This document shows positions 12,079-23,006 of a DNA stretch of 64,000 nucleotides, piece by piece. Numbering within the stretch: position 1 is the first letter of the stretch; the number at the start of each line of letters is the position of its first letter. The position numbers and the translations under genes are program-made. The stretch lies in the NCBI RefSeq assembly GCF_023278565.1, contig NC_064675.1, positions 806,001-870,000 on the forward strand. Reading direction: 5' to 3'. The stretch comes from Colletotrichum lupini (taxonomy: Eukaryota; Ascomycota; Sordariomycetes; Glomerellales; Glomerellaceae). Below the pieces are notes generated by a model, which saw only the letters and a program-made list of their open reading frames with translations, had not been told where the DNA came from and ran no database searches.

Positions 12079-13303
12079 GAGGGGTTTTGCTGTTGACTCT
12101 CCATAAGGTGCGACGGTTGTAAAGGGGTGATGGAGGGAGAAGGGGCGAGCGAGGTGTAAAGTAAAGCCGCCTTGAGTCGGCGTGTATATTCTGTACGAAT
12201 ACGGGCATTCTCAAAAACTTTGAAGTCAAATGACCCTCTACAATGTGGCGGTGTTTCTCATCGAGTGCTGGACTATGTCTGTCATTGATATGTTCTGGCT
12301 AGTGGGATTGGGATCTCTGCCTGACATGCGTAATGCGATCCCCTGGAAACTCCTGAGGCTTTCGAAAGACATCGTACCCGCTGGAACTGATGTCGAGAAT
12401 GTTGCGAGCTGAGCATCGACAGTCTACGATGTCTCGATATAGGCGAGGGGAAGAGGAGTGCCGGTTGAAAAGGAGCAAGGAAGGTTAGGTGCGGTATCAG
12501 GGAACCTACTAATATCTTTTTATAGGCAGGCGCGTTTCTTCAAGGGTGCTAATAGCAGCAGTGTGAAGATGTGATCCATCAATTTTTTACCTACGTTCAC
12601 GTTGCCTTTGATGTCAAATAGCAGTGTCTGGTATCACTCCTGAGCTCTGCTGCCGAGAGACACAAGTATTACTTGCTTATCCAATACTTTGAATACATAC
12701 ATCTGAGTTTGTAAGTTATTGTCACTTTTACAAATTATCTCCTGATTGGAGTCAATTGCCAAGTTTTTCTTAAGAATCGCAATACGTGTGAAAGCTTGAA
12801 GGTTACGCTGACGGCCTTTTACTATTGTTCAGCCTAAAGAAAAGAGGAAAACGCTCCTCACGACACCTGTCTCAATTGAATCTTAAAATCAAGCAGCAGT
12901 TCGAGTATATGTGTCATTTGCGGGACAGGTCGTAGAATGAGGAACACCATTGAGAAGCACCACGCCCTTTCTGGAAACCCGTACATGGTATCATGGGTGG
13001 CTTCATCAAAGCTCTCCGTCTTGCCCATGTTCTAAGATCAGTTCCAAAGCCAAACGACGGTATCACTCGAGTCACAGGAATTCTCTTCAGGACAACAAAT
13101 TTGATGGGTTATCATATTCTTAGTCATTGCTCATTATTACTATAAAAGAACACCCGGCCAGGCTTGACCAGGTCATGGACGCCGGTAAATGCAAGTGGCG
13201 AATCTCACTGGATTCTCATAGGAAAGCATCTTCTCTCATCCTCAGTCTACAACCCCTTATCTCACTCACTCGACCCACAGGCCAACTCACCCAAAGCTCG
13301 CGC
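12079..13303. other. Convergent 3' intergenic region
   Basis: Interval of 1.2 kb between the stop codons of the uL13m gene (+) and urate oxidase (-). It must contain both 3' UTRs. The part from about 12500 to 13150 is visibly richer in A/T than its surroundings. No coding frame, RNA gene or repeat was recognised. Confidence 0.75.
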
Positions 13304-14206
13304 CTACAACTTGGCGGTTTCGGGCTTGCGGGCGACCTCGCACTTGATGAGGCCGTTGGGGCCAGACTGCGGCGCGTAGACCTCGGCGTCCTTGCCCGTG
13401 TTCTTGAGCCCCTTGTGCCAGCTGAGGTCGATCTCAAAGTAGTGCTTGTTGGGCAGGGAGTAGGTGGCGGTCAGGGTCTCGGGCACGGCGGCGAGGATCT
13501 GCTCGCACATCTTGTACATTGTGTTTTGCACGCTGGCGCTCTCGTCCTCGGCAAAGGTCTTCATGGTGATGTCGCGGGCGGCGCGCCACGCGGGGTCGAA
13601 CTTGGGCACGGCGGCGCGGACGGCGGCCAGGTCCGGGAACTTCCAGGTCCAGGCGGCGTCGACGTCGGTGGACAGGATGCGGTCCCAGGTCTCGGGGAGG
13701 GTGGTGTACTCGTCGCGGACGAAGCCGTGGAAGGCGGAGCCGGTGGACTTTAGGACGGTGAGCTTCTGGATGGCGCTGGTGAGGGCGATGCCGTCCTTGC
13801 GGGAGATGCGGGCCTCGACGTTGCGGGTCTCCTCGCCGTCGCGGAAGAAGGAGTGCGGGTGCGGCTTGCCGTCGACGGTCATGCGGGTCCAGCGGTGCTG
13901 GATGATTTTGACGTTGGCTGTGTGGATGTGGGCGTAGGTCTCGAGGAAGTGGGCGCCGAGGATGGAGGCGAAGAGCTCCGGGGGGTTGACGGGGTTCTCC
14001 TTGGCCTTGATGTAGGTGGTGTTCTTGATGGAGTCGGTGGCGACGACGACGCTGTTGTCGGCGACTGTGTACGAGGTCTCGATCTCGCCCTCGAGGAGGC
14101 AGCAGACAGTCATCTCGGTGACGGTCTGGACGTTGCCGTTCTTCTCGACCTTGTAGACGCGGACGTTGTCCTTGCCGTAGCGGGCGGAGGCGAGGTAGGC
14201 TGCCAT
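13304..14206 (-). CDS. uaZ: Urate oxidase (uricase), peroxisomal
   Basis: Oxidises uric acid with O2 to 5-hydroxyisourate and H2O2 in purine catabolism. Intronless, 300 residues, the usual fungal length. Cofactor-free active-site residues recognisable by comparison with Aspergillus flavus uricase are present: Lys12, Thr57 (VVVATDS), Phe159 and Arg176 within the signature starting VLKSTGSAF, Gln227, and Asn253/His255 in LPNKHYFEIDLSWHKG. The C-terminus AKL is a type 1 peroxisomal targeting signal. Third codon positions are almost all G or C, a much stronger bias than in the neighbouring Rictor gene. This also creates long spurious open frames on both strands here. Two GATAAG sites lie 121 and 212 nt upstream, consistent with nitrogen control by an AreA/NIT2 GATA factor. 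The ATG chosen gives the conserved N-terminal RYGKDNVRVYK. Confidence 0.97.
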   Translation of the reverse strand: MAAYLASARYGKDNVRVYKVEKNGNVQTVTEMTVCCLLEGEIETSYTVADNSVVVATDSIKNTTYIKAKENPVNPPELFASILGAHFLETYAHIHTANVKIIQHRWTRMTVDGKPHPHSFFRDGEETRNVEARISRKDGIALTSAIQKLTVLKSTGSAFHGFVRDEYTTLPETWDRILSTDVDAAWTWKFPDLAAVRAAVPKFDPAWRAARDITMKTFAEDESASVQNTMYKMCEQILAAVPETLTATYSLPNKHYFEIDLSWHKGLKNTGKDAEVYAPQSGPNGLIKCEVARKPETAKL

Positions 14207-14326
14207 TGTGAATGTGTGTGTGTGTGTTCGTGTGTGGCTTTGCGAGGGTTGAGAATGGGGGGAAAGCGAACAAAATGTAGGGCGTTTGGGGTATCACGGA
14301 TGAGATTGCTGGTATCGCAAAGACGA

Positions 14327-14423
14327 GATAAGATGAGATGTCGTTGTGAGATGAGGGTCGAGGATGAGAGCAAGGTGCTAAGTGGTTCAAGCTCAAGAGA
14401 GACCGCAAGCAAGCACTGATAAG
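14327..14423 (-). promoter_or_regulatory. Paired GATAAG sites upstream of urate oxidase
   Basis: Exact GATAAG at 14327-14332 and 14418-14423 (written on the + strand), about 121 and 212 nt upstream of the uricase ATG. GATA-factor sites of HGATAR type are known to mediate nitrogen metabolite regulation of fungal purine-catabolic genes. Binding here is inferred from sequence only. Confidence 0.5.
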
Positions 14424-15379
14424 GAGGTGGGTGTTGGTTGATGATGAGACAGAGGACAAGAGCAAGGTCACAAGAGAAGAGGCCAGAGGGGGGACGATAG
14501 GTTTTATATCAACATCCAAGAGAAGAAATTGGTTGAGGTTCTCGCTCTCAGATTAGCTTCGTTGGACGTCACCCACCACAGAGACAAGAGCCGGGCCGGA
14601 GATACACCAGCAAGCAGCACAGATAGCGTAGTCGCGTCTTGAATCGGCACGCAATGTTTGCGCTGTGCAAGCATGAAAGCTTCTGCTTGTGTTGGGTGCT
14701 GGGATGTACGTACTGTGTAAGGGTGGCCCCGCGGGTCGGGGGTAGGTAGGTAAGGGCCCAATGGCCTGGCCGAACTGGCCCGATCGCTTGATAGGGTCCG
14801 GCTGCCGTGGGGTAGAATGGTCTTATTGGAGCTGGGTGGATCCCCCGGAGCCCGCCGATGCCCTTTGGACGCTGGGCAGGCAAGTCGCCGCATGCAGCCG
14901 CTGTCTCCCTACGGCTGTCTGCGCCAGGGCGGGACCGACGAGAGACGCTCTGGGCCGTACATGCTATTTGGTAAGGCGAGGTACCTCAGCTCCGCGAAGC
15001 AAACGCCTCTAGCCTCTAGGGCTCTGAAAAAAAGAAGAAACAAGACGAGAGGCGGCAACTTCTGCCGTGACTACCTTAGCTACCGCAGGCGGTAGTTGAT
15101 TTTGCACTTTTTCTTTCCAGGGTCCGTCTCTACGGGACCAATGAAGACTCGATGAGATCAAAGGATCTTACAGAGCCGCAGATGCTCGTGATGTATCTTG
15201 GCTGCTGGACCTCCAGTGGCCGGCTCCGCGCAAGGGTCAATATTTCATACAATGATGAAGAATGTACATGAACGCTTCACAACCAACATGGGAACACCAA
15301 GAAACCCACACATCATGCAAGCCGTTTCTCTCAAAGCCCGTCCCTGTGCCGCCGCTCTCCGACCTGATGTGAGGTCAAG

Positions 15380-15420
15380 GTGAAGTGAGATGAGATGAGA
15401 TGAGGTGAGGTGAGGTGAGG
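15380..15420. repeat. TGAGA/TGAGG pentanucleotide tract
   Basis: Eight or so tandem pentanucleotides of form TGAGA, then TGAGG, in the uricase-Rictor intergenic region. Confidence 0.8.
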
Positions 15421-17990
15421 GTTTGGCCAAGGACGGGCGCGCGAAGGAACCGGGGGCCCCGCCATTTCGGGATTGTGGATATTAGACCGAAAGGCCGAAG
15501 ATGCAAATCCCGTAGTGGGTGACTGATTCTGACAGAATCATTTCTGTCCATTATGTTTGCTGTGTGGATGATGGGAACTCTTTGGCAGCTGTTGTCTCGA
15601 TCCTCGGCGTTGGTTGCTATCTCCCGCCACCAGTACCTGCTACCAGCAAGTCTGCTTGACACGGATAGAGGTGGGTGTCTCCGAGGCATCGAATGACTGC
15701 GGATGGGGGAGCCGGCCGCGTTTCAGCATTGGTAGTGGCAGTTGATGCTGTGGCACAAGCAGCTTCAGACGACAAGGGATTTCCTCGGGACCGGGGGTAG
15801 GATGGTCCATGATGAGCGTTCATGAGCACCTTTTTTTTTCTCTATGCAATACACAAAAGGTACGGATATGGGCTCGCCCGGAGTTGAATGCCCGTCTTTT
15901 CAGGTTCCCTCGAATAGAAGCTGGTTCATCGATTGAAGCCATCGGCGACTGCACTTTACCTAACCACGATGAAGATCTTCAGCTCAAGTAACATGTACCA
16001 TATCGGAGGATAGGCTGACGAAAATATGAGGCTGTCCAAGCTATCGTGATCTACCTTGGGCGATCATTCTTGTAGTTATTGGAGGTCGATGGTCGTTGAT
16101 CGTTGAGCGTCAAGGTAGAACTGAGTGGTGCCAAGAGCTGCATCTGTATCTGTACAGATAATGGGGTCAAGGTTTCGTGCCTTATCTAGGGCTTATCGAC
16201 AAGATGCCTACCTTATCCATGACGATGTACCCCTTCAGCAGACGTAACGCTAGAAGGTAGCTCGAAATAGAGACTGCTGCAGCTGACGGCAACGTCCCCA
16301 TTGGCTTCTCAGGCAGTCCTCTTACCGTCTGAGCCAAGCATAACGAGGCATGGTGCCCTATCTGAGCAAGTATTTGTACTCGACATCTTCCAAGGTCACC
16401 AAAGGGGAGAGAGACGTGGTCCAAGCTTTCGGTGAGGGGTGAAGCGACCAGGAAGCGGGGCTACTAAAGGAAGGCTGCTTCCTTCCGCGTTACGGCGCAT
16501 GCAGCAATAGCCCAGCAGCAGCAGAAGGAGCCGAAGGAGAAAGAGCGCACCGAGAGAGCAAGTAAGATTTCATCATCAGTTCTTTCCAGATCCTCGGACA
16601 TAAATGCTTGAAGATAAGATAGACAGGCCGAAGCTAAGTCGTGTTGTACACGTGATCTCAAGTTGATTAACATCAGCATTGAAGATGGATGATGAATGAG
16701 GTAAAATGGACTTGGCTGTGTGCGTGCATGAACGAGGTCCGACTCCAACAATCTGAACCCGAACAATGGGCTTGGGGCTGCCAAATCCGTACACACTTGA
16801 GCTGGAAAGTACTTTCAAGAAACAGCCTACCTACCGTATCTTCATATTCCTACCTACCTACCTTGACAACCCCAAAGCCATACCTCAAGATTTCTCTTTT
16901 CTCTCACCTTTCTTCACCTTAATTTACCCCATCGTAGGGCAAGTAAGATACTTTCAAAGGCGAACTGACGCAGACGCTGCTTATCCCGTCCTGAGAGTCA
17001 GAGGTGCACTGGAGAGCTTCACCAGAGGAGAACCTCGCAACTTCGCTGCAGCTGTGGCCGTGGCACTGCACCACCCTGAGAAATCACCCCTGAACACCAC
17101 CCACCTCAGACACCAGTATCAGCGCCTTCTGCGGTCCACAGGTGACATTGGCAGCAACCACACCTTTACAGCCCGCCCGCGACCATTCTCAACTGTTAAC
17201 ACCACTGAGCCACGCCCGCGACAGCAACCCATGCGCATCCAGGCCCACTCCTGAAGCTCTGAAGACCAGGCTCAGTTGGTATCCGGCGACCAAGTACGCA
17301 CTGCGCAGTACCTACCTTACACAGTAGGTACTTCACCGTCAACTGTGGGCCGCGAACGAGCACTCGGCTGGAACGCCGCAGCACCACGCAACAGTCGAGA
17401 CAACGACAACAGCGACGACTGCTTCCACCAGAACTAATCATCCATCACAGACAACCCAAGGGCACAGATATCTCGCCCGACCTCAAGCGACACTGTTATC
17501 GGGACCGTCTTCCACGGCTGGAACCTGCGAAAGATCCAAACGATCAACCCTTTCTGATGCGCCAATCGCATATCCTCAGCATTAGACTCACATCGCATCT
17601 CCACTCGGACTGACGTCCTGCCCTGCTCTTGGCGTGGCTCTGCGGGTGGCCGACCAACTTCGCCCATTTGCGCGCCCAACGGCCTGCGACTCGAACATTC
17701 ACCTTCTCCTCCGTACCTCTCGCGCCATATTTCGACCGCCTTCAATTTGAACAATTGTCCGAACCTCGATTCGAAACTCGTTACCCACCTACCGCGACAG
17801 AGCCTCATTCAAGCGATCGACGACAGTCCTTTACTCCACGCAGACGAACCCCGACCACGAACACCGACCCCCTGACACCCCGATAACGAATTTCTAAAAA
17901 CAGAGCAGTATTGAAATAACAGTCGCCCGAATGCCAGAACCTCCGGAGAAGCCCCGTAGCAAGGTGGTAACATAGAGAGGCATCGCCAAG

Positions 17991-20900
17991 ATGCTGAGCG
18001 CCTCCGGACAGTCTCAAAAGGCACTCTCGCCTCAACAGTCGGCATCGAGCGCCAATACCCTCAATCCACGTCCGAGTTTCGAGCGCATAGAGAGCACCGG
18101 CGGCCTTCAGCCGCCATCCGCCTCTGTCAATGGATCGAGAAGTCTGGGCGCCTCGGGCGTCAGCTTCGGACCCCGAGGCTCTTCCCTCAACCCCTCCATC
18201 GCCCCTGGGAGCTTTAGTTCTGAGCTGCGCAGCCAGATGATGCCATCTCGCTCTGGCTCCCGAGGCGACATCTACAGCATCGATAAGGTCGACGAGGAAG
18301 ATCCCGCCACGGCTGCAGAGCAGACCCTAGCTATTCTCAAGGAGCAGCTGAATCGAGAGATGAAGATCAAGGACGGAAGTGAGAACATGCTGGAAGCCTT
18401 AAACGCCAAGAAGGCAAAACAAACCAAGGAACAGAGGGCCAAGGTCGAAGCAGAGCTGAATGCCTCCAACCAGCGCATCAAGAATCTACGGCAGAAAATT
18501 ACAGATGCCTCGAGATTCAAGGCGACTCCTACCACACCCACAAGACAAAGGACAAACGAGCCACTGTTCTCTTCTGCCAACAATGGCATGCGCTCACCTC
18601 CTAGCGCCTCTCGCAGTGGCGCGGGTTCAGACAATGAAGAGACGGCTGAGCAGTCACCGACCTTTCTCCTGGCTGAGTTGCTACAAGCCCTTGAGCAAGA
18701 GGGCATGCCGCCAGAGTACTATGTCAGTCGAGGAAACAGTCTAGTTGATCTGTTCAGGCGGCATCCAACTCTCAAGTATGACCTGGTATGGTCGGTATTC
18801 GGTCTTCGCATGCAAGTAATGCTGCTCAGTGAGGCCAGAGAAGTAGTGGCAGCTGGTTACCGAATGATTCGCTATGCCATCTCAGATGTGTCTTCTTTAA
18901 AGAAGATCCGCAGTCTGAATACTGACATCATTGTTGTGACGTGAGTTTGGCCATGTTTCTACATTTGACAAGACTGCGAGCCACAGCTAACAAACCGTAG
19001 ATCTTTGATCAAAGACCGAAAAGCAGATCTGGAGCGTGAACAGGCCTTGAAGTTCGTCCGGGCCTTTTTGGATGTCAAGGATGGAGTCAAAGAGCTTTCA
19101 CGCGCTGTTGTGAGGACTATAGCCGCTGTTGCAGAGCAGGCTGAAGATCGTCTACGCTCCATCTGCTTGGAAACACTTGCTGAGGTTATGCTTCGTGACC
19201 CGGCCCTGGCAGTCGCTTCTGGCGGCCTTTCACCGCTCTCTGAGGCTTTGATCGAAGGAACATATAAATCGCCCGAATCTCTTACGGCGTCTTATATGCA
19301 GATCTTGGATAACCCACAAAAGAGAATCTACTTGCGCTCCGGTTATGATCTGGAGGTTCTCTTCACGGCATTCACAGATATCATCCTCGCAAATGAGAGC
19401 CTACTGAAGCAGAACGCCAAGGCAATCACCAAGATCCTGAAGAGTTGGCCTGGGTTGATGATGCTGACTATGCATGACTCTCGAGCCATCAAGTCGCTGC
19501 TCACTAGCATGGTGCTTCCGCAAGCAACCATCCGAGAGACAGTAATCGATCTCATTTACCTTCTTCTCCGGATCAAGTCGCCCTCGTGGGCTTCTTCCTT
19601 CCTAGCTGGTCGCCGCCTAACGACATATGGACGGGTAGCTAGCCTCAAATCAGTTCCGAACCAGACGCCCTCGGCCAATGCTCTGCCCGTGGAGGAAGAT
19701 AGTGGAGAGCAAAACTTCATGGATCACTACACTGCCCTGCTTCTGGCTACGTTTGTCAAAGCTGGTCTATTGGAAAACTTGCTCCAAGTTGCCAGGACCA
19801 GTGACCCTCAGCTCTCCAGAAAGACGTGTCTCCTGATTGGCGAGGTGCTGAAGCTGGCAAGCAGGCTCCTCCCCGCGACGTGGAGCAACGACTTACCTCT
19901 GCTTCCGGAGCTCTTCGCTGCGGCGACTCAGTTCAAAGACGACAACAGATTCGTTGCCTCGGGCATAGTTTATCAGATTAGCTCGGTGAGCAAGACGCTG
20001 TATAGGAGCACGCCGTCTATCGCGACTGCTGGAACTCTCCCCTCCAGCGACAACCTCGCAGACATGCACCGTAAAAGCAACGCCGGGATTGTGGTTCAAG
20101 AGGGCGCAATCCGGCAGCTTTTGGTGGAGTCTAATGTCCTGAACAGCTCCAACTACTTGAAATGGAACTGGGATGTTATCTCGCGAATCATCGAAGGGCC
20201 GCTTCAAGATGGAAAGCGACTAGACGAGGTCAACAGGGTGTCCAAGTTTATGAACAGGATCATGAGCTTCTACCGGCCTTTTAAGCACAGGTTTTCGGAT
20301 CTTACAAGCAATAAGAATTCTCAAAAGTACGTCAGGGTCGGATGCACACTGATGCACACTCTGCTTCAGTCAAATGAGGGCTTTCAGTACTTGCAAGATC
20401 ATAAGATGTTACGGCAGATAGCTGAGTGCCTCGCTCAATGTGACCCGGTAAGCAAAAAAACACATCCTTGGCAACCTCATCAAGACACTAACAAACAATG
20501 CAGAGCAGCGGATTGACATCCACTGATCCAATGTTCTCCCCTGGTCGCTTGCAAAGCACACTTTGCGCAGGATACTTCCCCATGCTTGGAGTCCTAAGTG
20601 GTGATCCCAGAGGCTTGGAGCTTCTACAACGCTGGAGAATGTTCAACATGATGTACCACATTCTCGGGCACAAGCAGCGCCCTGACTTGATCAAACTACT
20701 TCTCTCAAACTTTGACTACAGCATCCCGGGACACCCACGGGTGCTTATAGAACAGGCTCTTACGTCTGGAACGAGGGAGATTCGCATCACGGCGACGAAC
20801 GCGCTGCGGAAGTACGCCACTCGACCATTCGATGCATCCCAACCATCCCACGGCAAGATCGACTGGAAGTGGGCCATCGAGAAGCTTTGCGACCAACTTT

Positions 20901-22255
20901 ACGACCCCGAGGTAGAGGTCTGCCGAACCGCAGTTAAGATCCTCGAGAAGGCATGCAATAAGAAAGCATATCTGGAGTATGTCGTCCAGTGTCGTCCGAC
21001 AATGGACCACTTGGGAGAGATCGGTGCTCCTCTCCTACTGCGGTTCCTGTCTTCGTCCATTGGCTACCACTACCTCGACGGCGTTGACTACATCAGCAAT
21101 GAGATGGATGACTGGTTCCTCGGTCGAAACGACTCATACGTTGGTGTGATTGAAACCAGCCTGGCCAAAGCATTCCTAGAGAATCCAGAAGAGCACCAGA
21201 ACCGCATCAACATGGTGGAAGAAGCTCAAGCAGATACCGAGCCAGAGAATCACATTCCACCGCACTTCTATCGCGAGCTTGCACGCACTCAGGAGGGATG
21301 CAAGTTACTGAGCGACAAGGGACACTTTGCTGAGTTTGCCAGCACGATCAAAGAATACGGCATGCAGTCGGAAGATCCCGAGCTCATGCTAAAGGTCAAG
21401 GCCTCCATGTGGGCTGTCGGCAACGTGGGATCAATGGAGCTCGGTGCCCCTTTTATCGAATCATGCGATGTTATCGAGGACATTGTCAAGATTGCTGAAG
21501 AACATGAGGTGATGAGTCTGCGTGGCACCGCCTTCTTCGTCCTGGGACTAGTGTCTCGATCCGCCCACGGTCTTGAGATCCTGTCAGAATGTGGATGGGA
21601 TGCAAATCTTTCACCGCGAGGAGAGTCGATGGGATTCTGCATTCCCAATAACCTATCCAAATTCTTCTCGTTCAAACCCTGGAAGCACGCTATTGCCTCC
21701 AAGATTGCGTTGCCAGATACGCAAAAGACCTTTTTGACCCCGCCGCCACCAACAGAAGCGCGTCCGCCTCTAGAGAAGGAAGAGCTGCCGGCCTTCACCA
21801 ACGAAGAGGCCATCAACCAACGCATCCTGGATCTCGTTGTCGATCTCGGCAACATGGTTCTGTACAAGCGGGCAATGGGTGAACTGATGCAGATCAGGCA
21901 GCACAAGGTGGCAGGCTTTAGATGTCCCAAAATGTTCAGGCGCGTCATGACGATGCTTGAATACAATCACTACCGCCTGCCTATTAGACGCATGGTTCTC
22001 GAGATGTTTGACAAAAACGTCCTCAGAAGAATTGTCTTTGACGAAGACAGCGATAGCGGGTCTGACGACGAAGATGTCCACGAGGATGAGGAAAACGCAT
22101 CTTCGGGTGACGAAAATCGAACAGAGAGACAGCGTAGTATCTCAGACCCATCGGAACTGGAGAAAGAGACAGAGCCTCTGCCCAAGGCAGAGCGTTCGGA
22201 CAGCATGAGCTCATTTGATACAGACAGCTCAGCTGACTCGACGGAGACAGCGTAA
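17991..22255 (+). CDS. tsc11: TORC2 subunit Rictor/Tsc11 (Avo3, Ste20 of fission yeast)
   Basis: Scaffold subunit of TOR complex 2, which controls AGC kinases, actin and plasma-membrane homeostasis. Exons 17991-18940, 19001-20447 and 20504-22255 give 1382 residues. The introns (60 and 56 nt) are GT-AG and phase-consistent. The order matches fungal Rictor: a Ser-rich N-terminus; an HR1-like coiled coil at about 105-170 (TLAILKEQLNREMKIKDG onward); a long helical-repeat Rictor N/M region beginning near 230 (LLAELLQALEQEGMPPEYY); the conserved segment around GCTLMHTLLQSNEGFQYL; and a Rictor V-type segment with LKVKASMWAVGNVGSMELG and EVMSLRGTAFFVLGLVSRS near 1110-1160. The C-terminus is acidic and Ser-rich (DSGSDDEDVHEDEE). 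ATG 17991 is the first in-frame start after an in-frame-independent leader. Family identification is firm; domain boundaries are approximate. Confidence 0.93.
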
Positions 22256-23006
22256 GGTTGTATGATCCGTTGCACTCATCGTCAAGAGATCACTTGGCAT
22301 TTCAGCCGGAAAGTTATTAGTGGAATTCGAGAGGCATCATGATGAGGCGTTTTGTTTGTTGGTTTTTCTTGTACTATAACTCGTGACTTTGGGGGAGTGG
22401 ATAAAGTCTCCAGCTGAGGTTTTGGCCGGCAAAGGGACCTAGATAAGCTACGGATTGATCTTCAAGAGCGAGCAAGGACAGGATGGAGTTGGTGGCCATC
22501 TGCGTATCGATTCCCAAATGGTGTAGGTAGGTAGGGTGTCGGCACGATAGGCAAATCAAAAATGGCTTGTTTTCCTCACCTCTCGCTCAGATCACTCATC
22601 CTTTTCTTGCCAGTGAGATACTGAGCCTCGAGTGAGGGTCATGCATATAAGAATGGCAGCCTTGGCGATATCTTTTACGTGATGTGTGACTAACTAGTAA
22701 GGCGCAGGTCACAGTATGGCGTGGGAACACGACGAAGAGTTTTGCAAGTCGGACGTTTAATTGAGGTGAGCAAAAACTAAAGGGTGCCCCGCCCCCACTT
22801 GAGTGACATCTTCGACCCGCGACCGATCCGTCGTCAGCCGTGCCTACCCCGTCCTCCGATGATGTCCGATCCGTCTGCACGGAAAGAAGCTCCGGAGAGT
22901 CGATTGCTACCTAACACGTATCAATACTCTTTCTTGCCCAAAAACAGGATCCCAAACCCGCGAACGTATCTCTGACTAGTCCGTTTTGCTCCCTACACTG
23001 GTCACC
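22256..23006. other. Intergenic region between Rictor and thi20
   Basis: Interval of 751 nt holding the Rictor 3' UTR and the thi20 promoter. I looked for a thiamine-pyrophosphate riboswitch core (CTGAGA and the downstream pairing element) and saw none. No gene recognised. Confidence 0.7.

Larger units (their letters stand above)
14207..17990. other. Divergent intergenic region between uricase and Rictor genes
   Basis: The 3.8-kb interval holds both promoters. The uricase-proximal part has GATA sites. The Rictor-proximal part (about 16830-17990) is C-rich with TACCTACCTACC steps, like other leaders in this window. A TGAGR-type tandem tract lies at 15380-15420. Open frames of up to 162 codons show no family resemblance and are left out. 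Confidence 0.7.

Noticed and set aside
13434..14519. 361-codon minus-strand open frame overlapping urate oxidase
   Set aside because: It is a shifted frame of the GC-ending-codon uricase gene plus its leader; its translation is Arg/His/Pro repeats without a family.
22256..23006. Thiamine-pyrophosphate riboswitch upstream of thi20
   Set aside because: Looked for because of the pathway; the conserved riboswitch core was not found.
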